From Membranipora membranacea (lineage: Eukaryota; Bryozoa; Gymnolaemata; Cheilostomatida; Membraniporidae), in contig OU612066.1 of the NCBI GenBank assembly GCA_914767715.1, positions 1,245,001 to 1,309,000 on the forward strand: DNA of 64,000 nucleotides. Reading direction: 5' to 3'. The notes under the pieces were generated by a model. That model saw nothing but the letters and a program-made list of their open reading frames with translations. It was not told the DNA's origin and did not search any database. Shown in pieces: positions 1-17,097 of the stretch (position 1 is its first letter; every line of letters begins with the position of its first letter). Both the position numbers and the translations under genes were made by a program.

Positions 1-873
1 GTGTGAGGCCATGAGAAATCCTCCTGAGCTGTTTGTGTGAATAAAGCTGCCATAACTGAAGCCGGCAGTTGTAGTGACACTTTGATCTTAGCCATTAGGC
101 CTGAGAAGCGATTTGTTTCTTTTATATTATATCTTAACAGCACTGCCTTGATGTTATTATCTCCGGCGTGGGAGGGTTGGGTCTCTTTAACGTGCTGAGT
201 GTGATTCAAGGGTGAGGCTAGTACTGACCAATCTCGACATAGAGATAAAGTAAACCCTTCCCTTATCCCTAATAGTAGTGACAGACTTCATAAAATTCTA
301 AATTCCGGTCATTTGCTATCTATTGCAACTTGTATTAGGCAAATATAATCAGTGATTTACTTGTCCTACAACTACCGATTCATGACTAGGCGTAACCAAG
401 TTCCACAATTCTGGTTTTAGAGTGACTAATTCCTTGATGTAATATCATGCTTGTTCTCTCTGAGATTAGTTTCCCACTCAGCGTACACTTTGTGTGAAGT
501 ATGAAGTATGAAGTTATTATTAATATCACACCACCAGATGTAGCCACCACTCAACCAACCATCAGCTTTACGATGGCTGTATATGAGGACCACCCCTTTC
601 TGATGTGGTAGATAAGAAGTTCTCAAGCTATGGTAAAGTAACCTGAATCATTATCACAAGTATTTCACTGATAAAGGGCAAGTGGAGCTCTTAAATAAAT
701 AGAGATTATCTGAGAACACATATAATATGGGCAGAACTGGGTGGTAACGAACACAAACCGCAGTCTTACTCTGAACGCCATCAGCTCAACCTGCTTTTCT
801 CAGCACCAGCTCACACTCTAACCCTGAGCCAAGTATCTCTACAGGATAATCAGACATACTAACAAGAAACAAG
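1..873. other. Upstream region of tetraspanin A; no gene seen
   Basis: No convincing coding exon, RNA gene or repeat was found in this stretch. It is AT-rich and precedes the start codon of the first tetraspanin, so it presumably holds that gene's promoter and 5' UTR. The 66-codon open frame at 426-626 on the minus strand has no recognisable features. Confidence 0.4.
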
Positions 874-3057
874 ATGGGTTGCGGAGCAAAGTGCTTAAAG
901 GTAGGAAATGTTCTTTTTCGCCAATATTCAAAGTTTGTGTTTATTTCCTCCTTTTCCATGGCGTGTAGCTAGGTGTCTACTGGAGCCGTCCAATTTAAAT
1001 GATTTTCACTTCACAAAGTTTAAACTGTGTGAGATGATAAAAGTGTAAGGCCGATATTTTACTACACCAGTTCCTCCAGTATTTAACTTTAATCTTACAG
1101 CTCAAACCGAACAAGCTACAAAATATTTATCTCATTTTGATTCTTTGATGTTTTCTTTTGCAGGTGATACTTATTATTGTGAATGTGATATTTTTCCTGG
1201 CTGGAGCTGCTGTTTTGGGAGCCGGTCTATGGGTCAGATTTGATCCAAACCTGGAAAAGTTTTCGGGACTGGGTACAGAATTTGAAGAAATCAAAGATGC
1301 ACTCAATCTGGCTGCTTACATACTCATTGCTTTCGGGGCTTTCACATTTGTGGTTGGATTCTGTGGATGCTGTGGCGCCATGAGGGAAAGCAAGGTAAGA
1401 CAATTTCCTAAACATAGGTCACCATCTCTGACACTCCCCTCACTTTGGCTTACTAGGGCTAAAGGTTGAACGCCTGGTATCCCATGACTGGCTTGTAGTA
1501 AGCAGAAGCTTGGTTTGTAGGTTTGCTAATTTCAATCAAACTTCTACTTGTTTTAGTATTTTTGTAATTTATCCAATGATTTCATTTACAAATTCAATTA
1601 TTACGAGCCCATAATCATTTCAACTATGTACTGTAGGATAGTATATTATTCAAAATTGCCAGAGATTGGCTTGGTCATCATAAAATACTAAGATCTTACA
1701 AATTCGTCCCATCGTAAACATCGTAAACATCGTAAACATGGCCCACTTGAGACTGGCTGATTGCGTATTGAGGAGATGTTTGCCTTGGACTGATTTAAAC
1801 TTGATACGTTCTCTTGGGTGTAGTTTAATTTTAGAACCCTGTCTTATCAGTTTTTATCTATGAGTTTGAATATAAGTAACCTTGTTTACTGGACTTTGTC
1901 ATAGATAAAGCCCCTGTTACACGGATAAGGACATGATATTATCTAACAGTGATTGACGCTCACGTTCCTGGTTCAGCCTATCGGTTATGATTACATATAC
2001 ACTATGACTATGAATCATGAGATCTGATGAGAAATTCCCCTTTTCGAAGCGATTGTCTCATGCCAGGGGGAAGTAGTAACATTGTCTCAGGCCAGCGGGA
2101 AGTCGTCACACCACCTTTTTATATCCTTATTTATGAAGTTTCAAGGAAGCTGTTCCATTTCGTTATCAAAAAGTGGAATTATTCCTTTTTATGCTGTTCA
2201 TCCCCTGCCGTATCTGCTGATACTAATGTATAATCTGGTGCCATGTTTCTGTTATTAGTGTCTGCTGGGTACATACATATTACTGGTACTTATCGTGCTT
2301 GGAGCGGAGATTGGTGGTGGCGTGTACGGATATATCAATAAGGATGAGCTGCTCACAGAGTTTGATAAGGTAGCTACTACGTACCTTACTACAAAGTACG
2401 GAAGAAAGGGAAACGGAGATGGAGATGAAGCCTGGAATGTTGTCATGCAAGCTGTGAGTATATTATAAGTTATACCTACATTTATGTGTGGTGTATGAGA
2501 ATAGCCTTTGACCTAAAAATCAGTCCAATTCATCTCAATGAAACTTGTTTTCCAATACAGATATCCCTGATTTTGATACTTGCTGCTACATTTAGACTTA
2601 TAAATCGTAACTGATGGTGTGGCAGGTAGTCTATCCTTAGTTAGGTATTCTCATGATTAACTTGATTTCAGATCCATTTATGGTCATATTGAACTTAGCT
2701 AAAACTAAATTAACTTTTCTCAATCTCTTACAGTTTAAATGTTGCGGAGTGCACGGAGCAGCAGACTTTAAAAACTACAACTCAACTTCCGGAGTGTCTG
2801 TACCAGATTCATGTTGTGTCCTCAACAAAGAGGAAACTAAAGTAGTAAACACTTTTGAGTGTCAGAAAGAGGCCAAGAACGGAGTCAAAACAAAAACAGC
2901 CTCCCTGTATGGAGTAGGCTGCTTAGATGAGGTCAAAAGGCTGATCAACCAGAACATGACCCTACTCATAGGTGTAGGAGCTGGTGTGGCTGGGTTTGAA
3001 CTTCTGGTTGTGATCATGGCCATCGGGTTCTGCTGCAGTATGAAGGATGACGATTAA
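874..3057 (+). CDS. Tetraspanin A, four exons, 258 aa
   Basis: Four-pass membrane scaffold protein of the tetraspanin family, which organises receptors and integrins in plasma or endosomal membranes. Exons are 874-900, 1164-1394, 2259-2453 and 2734-3057, all joined in phase 0. The protein starts MGCGAKCLK, with juxtamembrane Cys that are likely palmitoylated. TM1 runs to about residue 33, TM2 ends in the family-typical GFCGCCGAMRE, and TM3 begins CLLGTYILLV. The large extracellular loop carries CCG, PDSCC and a later GC, so six cysteines in all. TM4 (GVGAGVAGFELLVVIMAIGF) is followed by a short CCSMKDDD tail. The length is normal for the family. An AATAAA at 3362-3367 lies about 300 bp after the stop. 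Its convergent neighbour is a second tetraspanin. I cannot assign it to a named vertebrate subfamily. Confidence 0.93.
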
Positions 3058-3965
3058 GCTTTTTGTTGTACATGTTTCTTATCAACACCGTACTAAAATA
3101 TACCCTCTCAAATATGCTGTATGGTGTTAGTGCCCAGGTGTTTGTCACTACATAAAGAGAGGCAGGGAGAGGGAGAGAGATCCGACCTAACATGGCCCTA
3201 TATCCTCATGAATATGGCCTTTTACTTAAACTTTCGTTAACTTTTTTATCTATCTCACCATAATTAACAATAGCTTAAAAGTATAACCAACTGCTATCAA
3301 CAGTTTTGTGATATTACTCTGCATTTGTATATTCTAGTATATGGCAGTATATTTCACTCAAAATAAAGACAATGTTTATTTACATAGATATCAGGTGTAG
3401 TTCTGGTCTGTAATCTTATGCAAACATGGTACTTCAATTATACTGGACTTTTTCAACGTCCCTCCGCCACCAGAAAAATTGTTCTACCAACTGTAAAAAT
3501 CAAGCTGAAAGGCAACTGTAAATGTTCCATCTAAAAAAAGTGGATAACAACTCCAATCTTACATGGATTTCATTAGTTGTATTTATTTTAAGCTTGGTAT
3601 CAAAATCTCACAGCTGACACAGCAAAATGTTTGCATGCATAAAAATATATATGGTATGAAACTGCCGTAGTTCTATTAATCACAACATAACATATCGGTT
3701 GAGTTATCAGAATATTGGGTATTGATAACATTGTTCTACTTTTATACCATCCCAGAGCACGTGCAGCTCCATATAATAGTACTGTCTTGTGATGGTCACT
3801 GCTGCAGCGTCAGCAGAATAAGACTTGAGAGATGAGACTTAATTCAGAGTTTTAGTTTCTAGTATGATTCTCCTAATGTCCCATGAGTCAGCTGGCGAGG
3901 TTTTGAGATTATAACTTATACTATGTTGCTATTACTTGCTTCTTGCTGGTAGTTATAGTTGCTTC
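3058..3965. other. Intergenic region between convergent tetraspanins
   Basis: This is the 3' flank shared by the two tetraspanin genes. It has an AATAAA on the plus strand at 3362-3367 (tetraspanin A) and a TTTATT at 3582-3587, which reads AATAAA on the minus strand (tetraspanin B). A purine-rich stretch lies at about 3153-3182. No gene was seen. Confidence 0.5.
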
Positions 3966-5900
3966 TCACCATTCAGTCTGTTTCCTGATTTGGCAGCAGA
4001 AGACGCTGGCAGCGATGATCACAAGAAGCTCAAAACCAGCGACTCCTGCAGCTACTCCAATAAGAATATCAGAATGGTCTATTATCCATTCAGATACCAG
4101 CGTATAGCACCCTTGTTCATTCAGGAACTCCGAATCTTCTTCAGGATTCTCTTTAATACAAAAATTACACTTGAATATGTTCTGTGTGAAAAAGTATGAT
4201 GTTAGCAAAGGCGCTGTTTATTTCAATTACCTATATATACTTGTATATATGGAGAAGAAAAAATGTTAATTAAATTTTGTAAATATACTGACCAGTTTGA
4301 AGCAAGTGGGTCAACACGGCTAGTTCTATTAGTGGGTTTGTCACTGTTACTGTCAAAAATCACAATGGCGGGAGGATTGTACAGGTCGATACCGTCTCTC
4401 TGCTCAAACTAAGACCAGGTATCTTCCTTCTTCAGACTGGCTGCCGATAGTAGTTACAGCCCCATGGATATAAAGAGAGCATATCTAACTTACTGGTATT
4501 AGCAGCAGCAGCCTCGCATCCTTTTTGATTCACAATGTTTACCTTTCCAGGTTTAGAATCACTCTGTTTACAACACACAAGCGGCACTATGAGGCCAGGC
4601 TGTGATTTCCTAAACTCGCTTGTCTCATTGAAATCTCTGAACCCGTTTATTCCACAGCACTCAAACTGTAAATACAGATATGATAGGGAATTTATGAAAA
4701 CTTAAATGGAAGGTAAAATCTTTTTGTGTTTTATTGTAGTTGATAGTGGATGGATTATTGTTATAACTGGAAAAAGAACATCATGCCAACTTCCATGGGG
4801 GGTAATTTCATAATCCTTCTTCAGATTGTGTAGAAGCGAAGAATAAACAAATAACCAAAGGAAGAATTGGGTCAGTTTAATTGGTAAATAGGGTTTAGTC
4901 ACTTTAGCGGATTAAACAAGCTAGCATTGGGAAATCACCACTGGGAGTCATTCTCTTATCCGTGGCTAATTATCTTACTTGAAACATGACAAAGTTCCAG
5001 GCCTGATTGGCTGTATCATTATTGTCTTTGTAGCTATCATGTAGGTATTTGAAGGCAGTGTCTCTGAACCTCTTCACAAGATCATCTTTCTTCACATAAA
5101 CAGAGACACCCCCAGCTATCTCAGCTGCTAGTATTACAGACACTAACGCTATGTAAATCCCAAGCAGGCACTATACAATTGAAATAAAAATATAAGTTAG
5201 ATTAGCGAAGTAACATGATTGAACTCATGTTATTTGCGCAAAACCAGACTTTGACTTGTACTTTGGAAACCCAAGTATCGGATTTTACTATATATATATA
5301 TAGAGAATCTAACATTTCCTCAATGAATGACGTTTAAATGCATACAATGTTTATTATTGATTATTCCCCTACACAAAAACTAGTCACATGATGCTCCTGA
5401 CATGAGCCTACTGACTAAAGCCTCTGATTTTCCGACCTGATTTTCACAGAGCGCTCCACAGCATCCACAAAATCCAACCAGGAAAGTGAAGGATCCAAAG
5501 GCTATAAGAACATAGGCTCCAGCATAGAGAGAATACTGAAACTTCTCCAAGCTCTCTTCTCCTTTAAATAAAGCCAAAGTGTCATCGCTCCTTAACCAGA
5601 TACCAACTCCTAGAATAACTCCCCCAGCCAAAAAGAATATCACATTCACTATCGCCAGCAATACCTGATGAACAGAAGAGATAAATGTGCATATGTGTAC
5701 ATATTGATAATTGCACCATAATAATGTTTAGGTACATTACTTCTTCTTTAACTGCAGTTTATTATTTTTTTAATTTGAATAGAACAAAAAGGTAAAGATT
5801 TTACCAAGGAGTTAGATCATAACTCCTAACTCATTGATTTTACAGTGAGTAGTGAGTGAGAGCGGCCTACCTTCAAACACACTGCTGTACAACTTCCCAT
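3966..5900 (-). CDS. Tetraspanin B, five exons, 262 aa
   Basis: Second tetraspanin, on the opposite strand to the first. Exons in transcript order are 5871-5900 (MGSCTAVCLK), 5437-5664, 4979-5170, 4543-4665 and 3966-4181, with every junction in phase 0. TM1-TM2 are very like paralogue A (VNVIFFLAGG, GFCGCCGALCENQ) and TM3 starts CLLGIYIALV. The large loop has CCG, CC, CNFC and GC, and TM4 is GVAAGVAGFELLVIIAASVF. The donor of exon 4 was chosen at 4543 (AAG|gtaaac), because reading on to the next donor at 4494 would break the frame of the last exon. The last exon boundary in paralogue A lies at the start of the loop, so B carries one extra intron within the loop region. Role as for tetraspanin A; partner proteins are unknown. 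Confidence 0.9.
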
Positions 5901-7302
5901 TTTTAAATGTCGATTGAACTGTCAAATCTAATAAATTTCGGTAGAGAGAAGTTAACCAGATTTCAATGATCTGCGGAATCAAATTGAATTATGAAATATA
6001 TTACCACTGTTCTCCATTGTACTTATCTTGTATTTGTGGTAATCACGCGCTATCAGGGACAGATATCGCTCACTCTATTGTTATACTAATTCTATCATTT
6101 AGTGTTAGGATGCCGTGTACCCATATCAAGTCATGTCATATATTCAGATTAGATCCTGATTAATATTCCTAATAGCAAGCGAGAACCAAGGCAGCTCGAG
6201 CGCTAAATAAACTTTTTAATTCCTAGCGTGAGTTCTAGAAGTTATCTCGCCTAATGTCATGAACAGACAACTTTATAAAATCTAGATTGTATTTTGTCGA
6301 AATAAACAAGCACAGGTGTAGGACACTTTTAGTGAAGTTCCTATATTCTATGCATTGAAAAATAAAACAGAAAAAACACAGGGGGAATATTAGGTACATC
6401 TATAATAATAGTGTATACATACTGATTCTGTGAAACTAGGTATTTCTCATGTTGATCACCAAAATAGGAACTTAGGAACACACAGACAGGGTTTATTTTC
6501 ATGAGTTAATAAAGTTCAAGTTTATTAATAGTTACTGTTAGCTAGTACTACAGAAGTAGTTAGGTCCTAAATTTGGGTAACTAATGTCATATATCAATAT
6601 AAAAATAATGTATATATTATACTTATAATTATTAATATGACCTAAATTGACCAATGAATTAAATCAAGGAGTAACAGCTATTAAATTGAATGCCTCAATG
6701 ATCAATATTTTGTTGAGGCAAAGAAAGGAGGAATACTCCTTGGTTGAGGCAAGCCAATTAATTTAATTTAATTAATTAATTAATTGATAAAAAAAAAGTA
6801 AAATACTTACCTGCTAGACAAAAGCAGGGGTTTTTATTATTCATTTAGTAAAGCCAGAGCACTAAACTAGTCCCATGGGGTGAAACTGAAACAGATGCTT
6901 GCCAGGCATCATGTTCAATAGCTCTTCTAGACAACGGGCTTTTATTTAGTTTGACAAGCTCCGTATATGTAGTTGGACAGAAAGCTATTACTGGCCGTCT
7001 GTTTTAGAGCCTACAACTCCTCTTATCTTAGTCATTTCTGGTTGCTTGATGATGGACACGGAACATTTTTTTAGCTAGGATTATTAGTTCAAGGGGTACT
7101 TCACTCAATGAACTAAACTAAAGGTTTAGTTAGTTCATTGCTTCACGTCCTCCTTGGTTCGACACATTCATATGCTGATAAAGATAGTGTTGTATCTCTG
7201 CTTTGGTGGCTTGAGAAAGTCACACTATCACAGCATGAAACATACCATAAATCAACATTTTCCTTCAATTTCAGCAACTGATCTTCACATCACCACAACA
7301 CC
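5901..7302. other. Divergent promoter region between tetraspanin B and KRR1
   Basis: About 1.4 kb between two divergently transcribed genes, so it should contain both promoters. It is very AT-rich, with an (AATT)n-like run at about 6758-6787 and a near-perfect palindrome at 7106-7140 of the AATGAACTAAA type found elsewhere in the window. No coding exon was recognised. Confidence 0.4.
7106..7140. repeat. AATGAACTAAA palindrome, copy 1
   Basis: CAATGAACTAAACTAAA then TTTAGTTAGTTCATTG, a near-perfect inverted repeat with a 2-nt centre, in the KRR1/tetraspanin B promoter region. Confidence 0.8.
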
Positions 7303-11183
<3,881 letters not shown>

Positions 11184-11623
11184 AGGTAACTCTGATAATC
11201 CTTCATTACATTTGATAATTGGATGATATGGAGGTCATCAAGGTAGGTTAACCTATAGCCTTCAGCTCCAGCAAAATCATCAGTGCTAAATATATGTGTT
11301 ATCATTGGTGTCTTAACAAGCTGCATGTATCAGTTCCAAGTTTTTCGCAGCAAAAATGCATCTCGCTTTTCTATCCTCTACTTTAATATCTGTACTATCT
11401 ATCTGTTCCGGAAATGACCTTTTCTTGTAAAAATCCAACCTCTCAGCTTAGAAAGTTTTGCTGATTATTTTTGCAGCATTCAGTTGTGATGAATGTTAGC
11501 TGTTAGGGTCAGACTAGGATCCCAGATTTTATTATAAAAAATACTAAAAGTTGATAAAAAAAAATACATTCATTGAAGAAAACTAGAATAATCTTCTCTA
11601 TCACCCATTTGCTATAGACAGTT

Positions 11624-12126
11624 TTCTGAGCTCTGATTTAGGCCTCAATTTGGAATTGTCCTCTCTCCAGTTTGGTACTTTTAACCCACGCCGCATAGGA
11701 AAAACGTGCTGAAAAGAGGGTTATCTTGAAAACTGCTTATAATAGGATAAAAATTGATTTTGATTCAGAATCTGCAACATTGAAAACTCATAATGGACAT
11801 ACTTTGGTAAATAATTTAGTATTTGGATAGTCAATTTTAGCACTTTCTGACAGTTTTGCGGACAATTTGGTAGAATCTTTCACGAGTTTCGTCCCTAAAA
11901 TTAAGATTTATCAACAGTCAAGCCTCCAATGATTTGGAAACCCTGTCTTTCAGGGTTTTCAATGGTGCAGACTCTGAATCAAAAATCATTTTTATCCTAG
12001 CATCAGCTGTTTTTAATATAACCCTCTTTCAGCAGGTTTTTCCTATGCGGCGTGGGTTAAAAGTACCAAACTGGCGAGAGGACAACTCCGAATTGAGGCA
12101 TAAATAAGAGCTCAGAGAACTGTCTA
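11624..12126 (+). mobile_element. MITE-like element, copy 1 (~503 bp, long terminal inverted repeats)
   Basis: The element begins ATAGACAGTTTTCTGAGCTC and ends with the inverted counterpart GAGCTCAGAGAACTGTCTAT. The two arms match for roughly 170 bp at an eye-estimated identity near 88 percent, including a conserved block around TTTTAACCCACGCCGCATAG. There is no open frame for a transposase. A second copy lies in inverted orientation at 58806-59313. Target-site duplication is not clear. The remaining intergenic DNA from 11184 to 12282 holds only a 24-bp unit duplicated at 12184-12231. Confidence 0.88.
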
Positions 12127-12183
12127 TTCCGATATTAATCCAAGCTGGCATCAATAAATAAAGGGGACATAATTACCAAATCA

Positions 12184-12231
12184 GCAGTATCACTTGGTGG
12201 ATAAATAAGCAGTATCACTTGGTGGATAAAT
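12184..12231. repeat. 24-bp direct duplication
   Basis: Two exact adjacent copies of a 24-bp unit that starts GCAGTATCACTTGG, just downstream of the MITE and upstream (in plus coordinates) of the last exon of the first CUB-mucin gene. Confidence 0.9.
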
Positions 12232-12282
12232 ACACAAGTTGTTAGGAGTTGTCTTTCATATGATGTGAGATGTTATAGTTTG

Positions 12283-15200
12283 TCATACAAGCTGATCACA
12301 TTTTACAGAACTGTGGATTTCTGAGTCTGTAGATCTTTTTGAATGTTCTGTTTGTTTACCTGCAGTGTAGCTGTCCGTACATCCATCCACTACACTATAT
12401 AAGACTGGCCTGAGTAACATTAAATGTGACGGCCTCAGCTCCTCGCATATAAGGTTATCTGATAAATCAGACACAGATTATAACTAGATATACTTGTAGG
12501 GATATTTTCATATAATAGTTTGGAGACCCGGAACTTATGACTCCTATGACTCCGGGCTATGGGCTAGCTAACAAAGTGTCTCCTCAATTATCTCATCTAG
12601 AGCCTTACCATATTGAATCGTGATTGCTAATATCAGATGCACTTATTTATTATATTAATAATCTATAGATGCCACTTACGTATACTTGTTTGTACTGTTT
12701 TCCACATCCCATCTCTAAACACCTTCTCATTAACTGGTGCCCTTCCTCCTAGTGGATCAATTCGCTTGTGCTGTGCTGCGAATAAAAATACTAAAATTAC
12801 TAAGATCTGACATTTACTGGTAAAAGAAATCAAACGAAATCTTCAAGTCTTCTAATCTAAACCAGGCCAGGCACAAGTTCTCTTGTTGATTAGAGGATCA
12901 ATGGTTTAAAGGCTGCAAAATTACGAATATTGCTGATATAAATTTGGTCTTGTGTAATGTTTCAGTGCTCACCTAAGGTTTGGCAGTGACTTTTACAGTT
13001 GGGTATGGCGATATTACAGTGTTGACTCACTGGGGTTTGAGGTAATGTGCTCCTTAGTTCTAATGTTTGTGTAGTTGTTGGCCCTACTCTGCAGCTGCAT
13101 CTGTAATACGAATAAGTTATATTAACATGAAATCTATATTCACATGATGACACCATAGTATGTACAGACAGACACGCTGCCATGCAGAGAAATGAAGTAC
13201 ACAACTATATGCTTAATACAAAAAACTCTGCAATACTCTGCGATACAAAGACTGATATTGATTAATATAACAAACCTTCGGCGGCCATCCCTGATTGATA
13301 CAGAGTTCACAGGTGTAGAGGTGACGGCTGGGGCTGAGGTAACATCTCCACAGTATGTCTCTTCCATTGAGGTATCCGCCCTGCAAAGCGATTGAAAATT
13401 CAGTAAGTTGAAGATTTTTTGGAGATAAAATCTAGTTTGACAATTTGCGGTTTCCTATAAATATACTAAACACGTGATGATTTGTGTTGGATAGTGTTGC
13501 AGGCTGATCTCGCAAATCGTTAACCTAGATATGTACATATATATATATATGAATATACTAGTGTGCAGTCTGGGACAAAAATATTACTGTCCATACTTAT
13601 CAGGTGGTTAAGTCTTTCATACCTTTTGTATTTTTGAGAGCAGAAGCGGCCATTGTGACAAGAGAAATCTGGATCAAGCGTAAATAACGGTGGGGAAGGA
13701 GTAATCTGCTGGTCACAGTTTAGAATATTACTAGTTACTTGTAGGGAAGCTTGTATGTCTGCCCCTACACTACACTACACTACACTACACTACACTACAC
13801 TACACTACACTACACTACACTACGGCATACATACACTACACTACACTACACTACACTACACTACACTACACTACACTACACTACACTACACTACACTACG
13901 GCATCATGATCACCTGGTAAATAAATATATCAATTACGTTACTTTTGAGTCGTTTGCCTATCATTCAAAATCATTATTTAGGCTGAAAATAAGATGAAGA
14001 AAAACAAGATCTAGTTTGCTGCCAGGGCATATAAATAGGATAAATATATAAGAGCAAGACCATTCAGAATAGCATGATGTTCATCGGTTATATAAATTGA
14101 CTAAAGGCTAGATTCTGGAAACCTCCATGTACATCAAGATTTCATTGGCTACAGTAAAATACAGTAAAATACAATAAAATAAATTTACCCAGTGTGGAGA
14201 AGACGCCCTCTTCATAGACAAACATGGCTGGTCCATTTCTTCTGCAGTTTGAGAAAACTGCAAAATGGAATTAGAAAATATCTCCCTCACACAAATAAGA
14301 TATGACACTCAATCTCCCCAACTATATCTCCCGCACAGCAAAAGCACACCATTCTATATGAAAAGTCAAAAAAAATTAAATATTGTCAGAACGTAAATAT
14401 GTTATAGCATTTGTCTCTACACAATAGATTTGCCTGGTCATCTGCACAACTGAAGCCATCAGCTTGAACTTCAAACAAGAGGTGAGAGTTTTTCTGCAGA
14501 AATATCAGCTTAGTCGTTGAAGACACCAATGTTGATGTTTCATGTTGGACTGTAGTGCGAGGAACTGTGTATGTGGTCGGAGTATCTGTGGTCTGAGTCA
14601 GTGTGCTGGACACGGATGTAAGAAGAGATGACTTAGTTGTGCTTGTTGAAGCTGGTCTGCTTATTGATGTTGGTTTCTGTGTACTGCTGGGTTTGGGTGG
14701 CCAGTTTGGCGTCTTCCCACTCTTATCTGAATACAGTAAGTACACATGATGTGGTACAACAACTCCTTGGGTACAGTAAGTCCAATAATACATGAAATGG
14801 CTATCTGTAGATCAAGTTTGATCCTCGGCCAGTAGAATGAGGGTTAATCCAAATGCTGGCGAATAGGATCAAACCTGATCTAGTTCATGCAAACTGATTT
14901 AGCTTTATAATTTCTCTATATAGCTGCAGCATTGATTATTTTGTATGGTGACTTACAAATGGAGAACTGAAACCATGCTCGAATTGGTACTCCTTTTGGG
15001 TGTGTAGTCTGAAACACAATTTTCCATTCTTGTTCACCGTACTGCTCAAACTCCACTACAGTCGATATGATGCAATGTTTGGCTCCACAGAAATGCGGAG
15101 AGGACTGGAATACTAGGTACTGATCAAATGCTTCCCGTCCGAGTACAGAGAATAACTCTACATGGCTCTGATCACATGATGGGAAATCTATCTCCTGTAG

Positions 15201-16162
15201 ATAAAGGAAGGACAGGATCAATTACAGTCAGATGTAGTATGGTGAGTGATATCACAGTTGCAAACCGTCTTTTACCCTCTGTCATCATGCAAAAACGGCT
15301 TAACAACTTTAGTTGGACACCTATGCTGCTGACGTTATGCAACCCATCAAGCCCAAGCTGTGATTGGTCGGCTGTTGAGATGATTACAGTCTTTAATAAC
15401 AGTTGAGTTGTGAGCCATATAAGAACCAAGTTACTCAAGTCAATATAATAGTTGATTCTCAGTATTTCACAATGCCTAATCATAGGTTATAGGTTATAGA
15501 GTAAGTTAGGGACAGGATCCTACAAATTGCGTCTCACAATCTGCCGGAGATAAAAAATCTGATACTGCCTCTTTGGTTAGCTGCCTCAGTAAGACGCTGG
15601 TTATATATATTACCAGATCAATTATTTTAGTCAAATATTGCATGGTGCATTATAAACCTCTTGTAGGTATTACATGACCATGCAAGACTATCGCTGATCG
15701 GTACCTTTTAGTTCCCTCCATCCATTAACAGACAAAAGCTAGCATACCCTGAATCGAGTAGATATAAGTTGACCTGGCTGCTCAGTTTTGATGCTCAGCT
15801 CACAGTAGATATTATTATCTCCTGAATGTGAGATGTGTATATCTCCATACTCGCCACTAGTCAGCTGTAGAGTGTCATTACACCTCTCAACAAGATCAAC
15901 TGTCAGAAATACAAGAATAATGACTGATAGACTGACTGCTTGTTAGCTGGTCTATAGGAAACATTAAGATTATAATGCAAAAGTTTCTGCGTTTCTTCAA
16001 GGTTTTTCCTTGTTCTATCTACTAATATTTGGATGTGGAGATTTGTTTCATCCAGAGCGTTGATCAGGGATGTGAGTAGTGTCTTGTCAACTTACCTTCA
16101 ATAGAGTATAAAAGTGCAGGATATAATAAGAGACAGAACAGAGCTCTGGTATTTACAGCCAT
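12283..16162 (-). CDS. Secreted CUB-mucin-CSC protein 1, ten exons, ~485 aa
   Basis: Predicted secreted glycoprotein. Exons in transcript order: 16096-16162, 15748-15899, 14957-15194, 14393-14726, 14189-14241, 13623-13737, 13276-13380, 12973-13100, 12686-12775, 12283-12458. A signal peptide (MAVNTRALFCLLLYPALLYS) is followed by a CUB domain (about residues 25-150) with the four CUB cysteines, including PHFCG. Then comes a short Ser/Thr-rich stretch (STSTTKSSLLTSVSST) and two copies of an unrecognised cysteine module. The first copy (LQKNSHLLF, then C-C-C) is fused directly to the mucin exon and lacks the CSC start present in paralogue 2. The second starts RCSCRVGPTTTQTLEL. There is no transmembrane segment. 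The weakest junction is 14393 (donor AC|gttctg) to 14241; it keeps the frame, but another choice is possible. First of three tandem paralogues. Confidence 0.78.
13763..13899. repeat. (TACAC)n microsatellite in two blocks
   Basis: A pentanucleotide array in two blocks, about 13763-13823 and 13831-13899, split by CGGCATACA. It lies in an intron of CUB-mucin gene 1, about 25 bp from the acceptor of the exon ending at 13737. The apparent repetitive peptide on the plus strand is an artefact of the array. Confidence 0.92.
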
Positions 16163-17097
16163 TTATGCTCAATGTACCCACTATAAGAAGTAACATACCT
16201 ACTGCCCATACTGTATACACATCTCACTGACCATGTCATATACACGTCTTCAATCTATTTACTTCTGTTATCTGATAACTGACTCTATATCTATACACTG
16301 TGAAGGGATCACAATCATTCGACAACTGATACTAACCACCTTCCACCTTCATAAAATTATAATGACCTTCAATCTCACACCTGCAGGCAGCTCAAGTATT
16401 ATGTACTAAATAATGGGCTGGATCCCTTGTGCAAACCAAACATTTATTTTTTTTCTGGCTCTTGCTGGATCCTCATTCTAAAGCAGCGGATATTAATGCA
16501 ATGAAAAGTTATTCTCATATATGATGAGAGCAGGCAATTCCCAATCTGCACAGATGTTACAGGCGAGTCATGATTGTGTCAATCTCTACTCTGCAGTATA
16601 GGTCAGTTGATTCATCTAGTCTTAATTCCTGAATTGAAAAAAAGACTATGGACCTCTATCATTTGTAAGTGCTTGGGCCATAATGTGCACTAGTTATGAA
16701 ACTTTATAACTTTGAACTAGGGGTGTCGCTTATTTCGATGGATGGCGGCCATCATCTATACCATACAGGGATATAGTGTATATCACAAACATATCCTCCA
16801 AACCCAATGAACAATTCCTGATGGTCGTGTTACTTGACTTAAAGGATGGAAAAAAATGTCAACCATGGTTTTGGTATTTGAGTAAGGTGATTTATTTCCT
16901 TATTTTGTTAAAAAATTATAGTTGGTATTGTTGTATTAGAGTAAGTTTCGTCAGTTGATATGAACACAAGCTTGGCATTAATGGTTTGATTTTGCGGGAG
17001 TCTGGTGTGTTTACCATGTGCCTTGTTGCCTTCTGTTTGATCTTATAGTCTATAATTTTGGGTTATAGTTATGATATTGATTTCAAGGCGTGATTCT
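16163..17097. other. Intergenic region between CUB-mucin genes 1 and 2
   Basis: Nothing coding was recognised. This stretch lies upstream of CUB-mucin gene 1 and downstream of the stop codon of gene 2 (both on the minus strand), so it should contain the gene 1 promoter. Confidence 0.4.

Noticed and set aside
4494-4665. Longer version of tetraspanin B exon 4 ending at 4494
   Set aside because: Ends in phase 1 while the last exon opens in phase 0; the donor at 4543 restores phase and the normal cysteine pattern.
13763-13899. CRISPR-like repeat-spacer arrangement
   Set aside because: The array is a pentanucleotide microsatellite in eukaryotic intron DNA with no spacers.
13755-13997. Repetitive Leu-His-Tyr-Thr-Thr frame
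   Set aside because: Translation of the TACAC microsatellite only.
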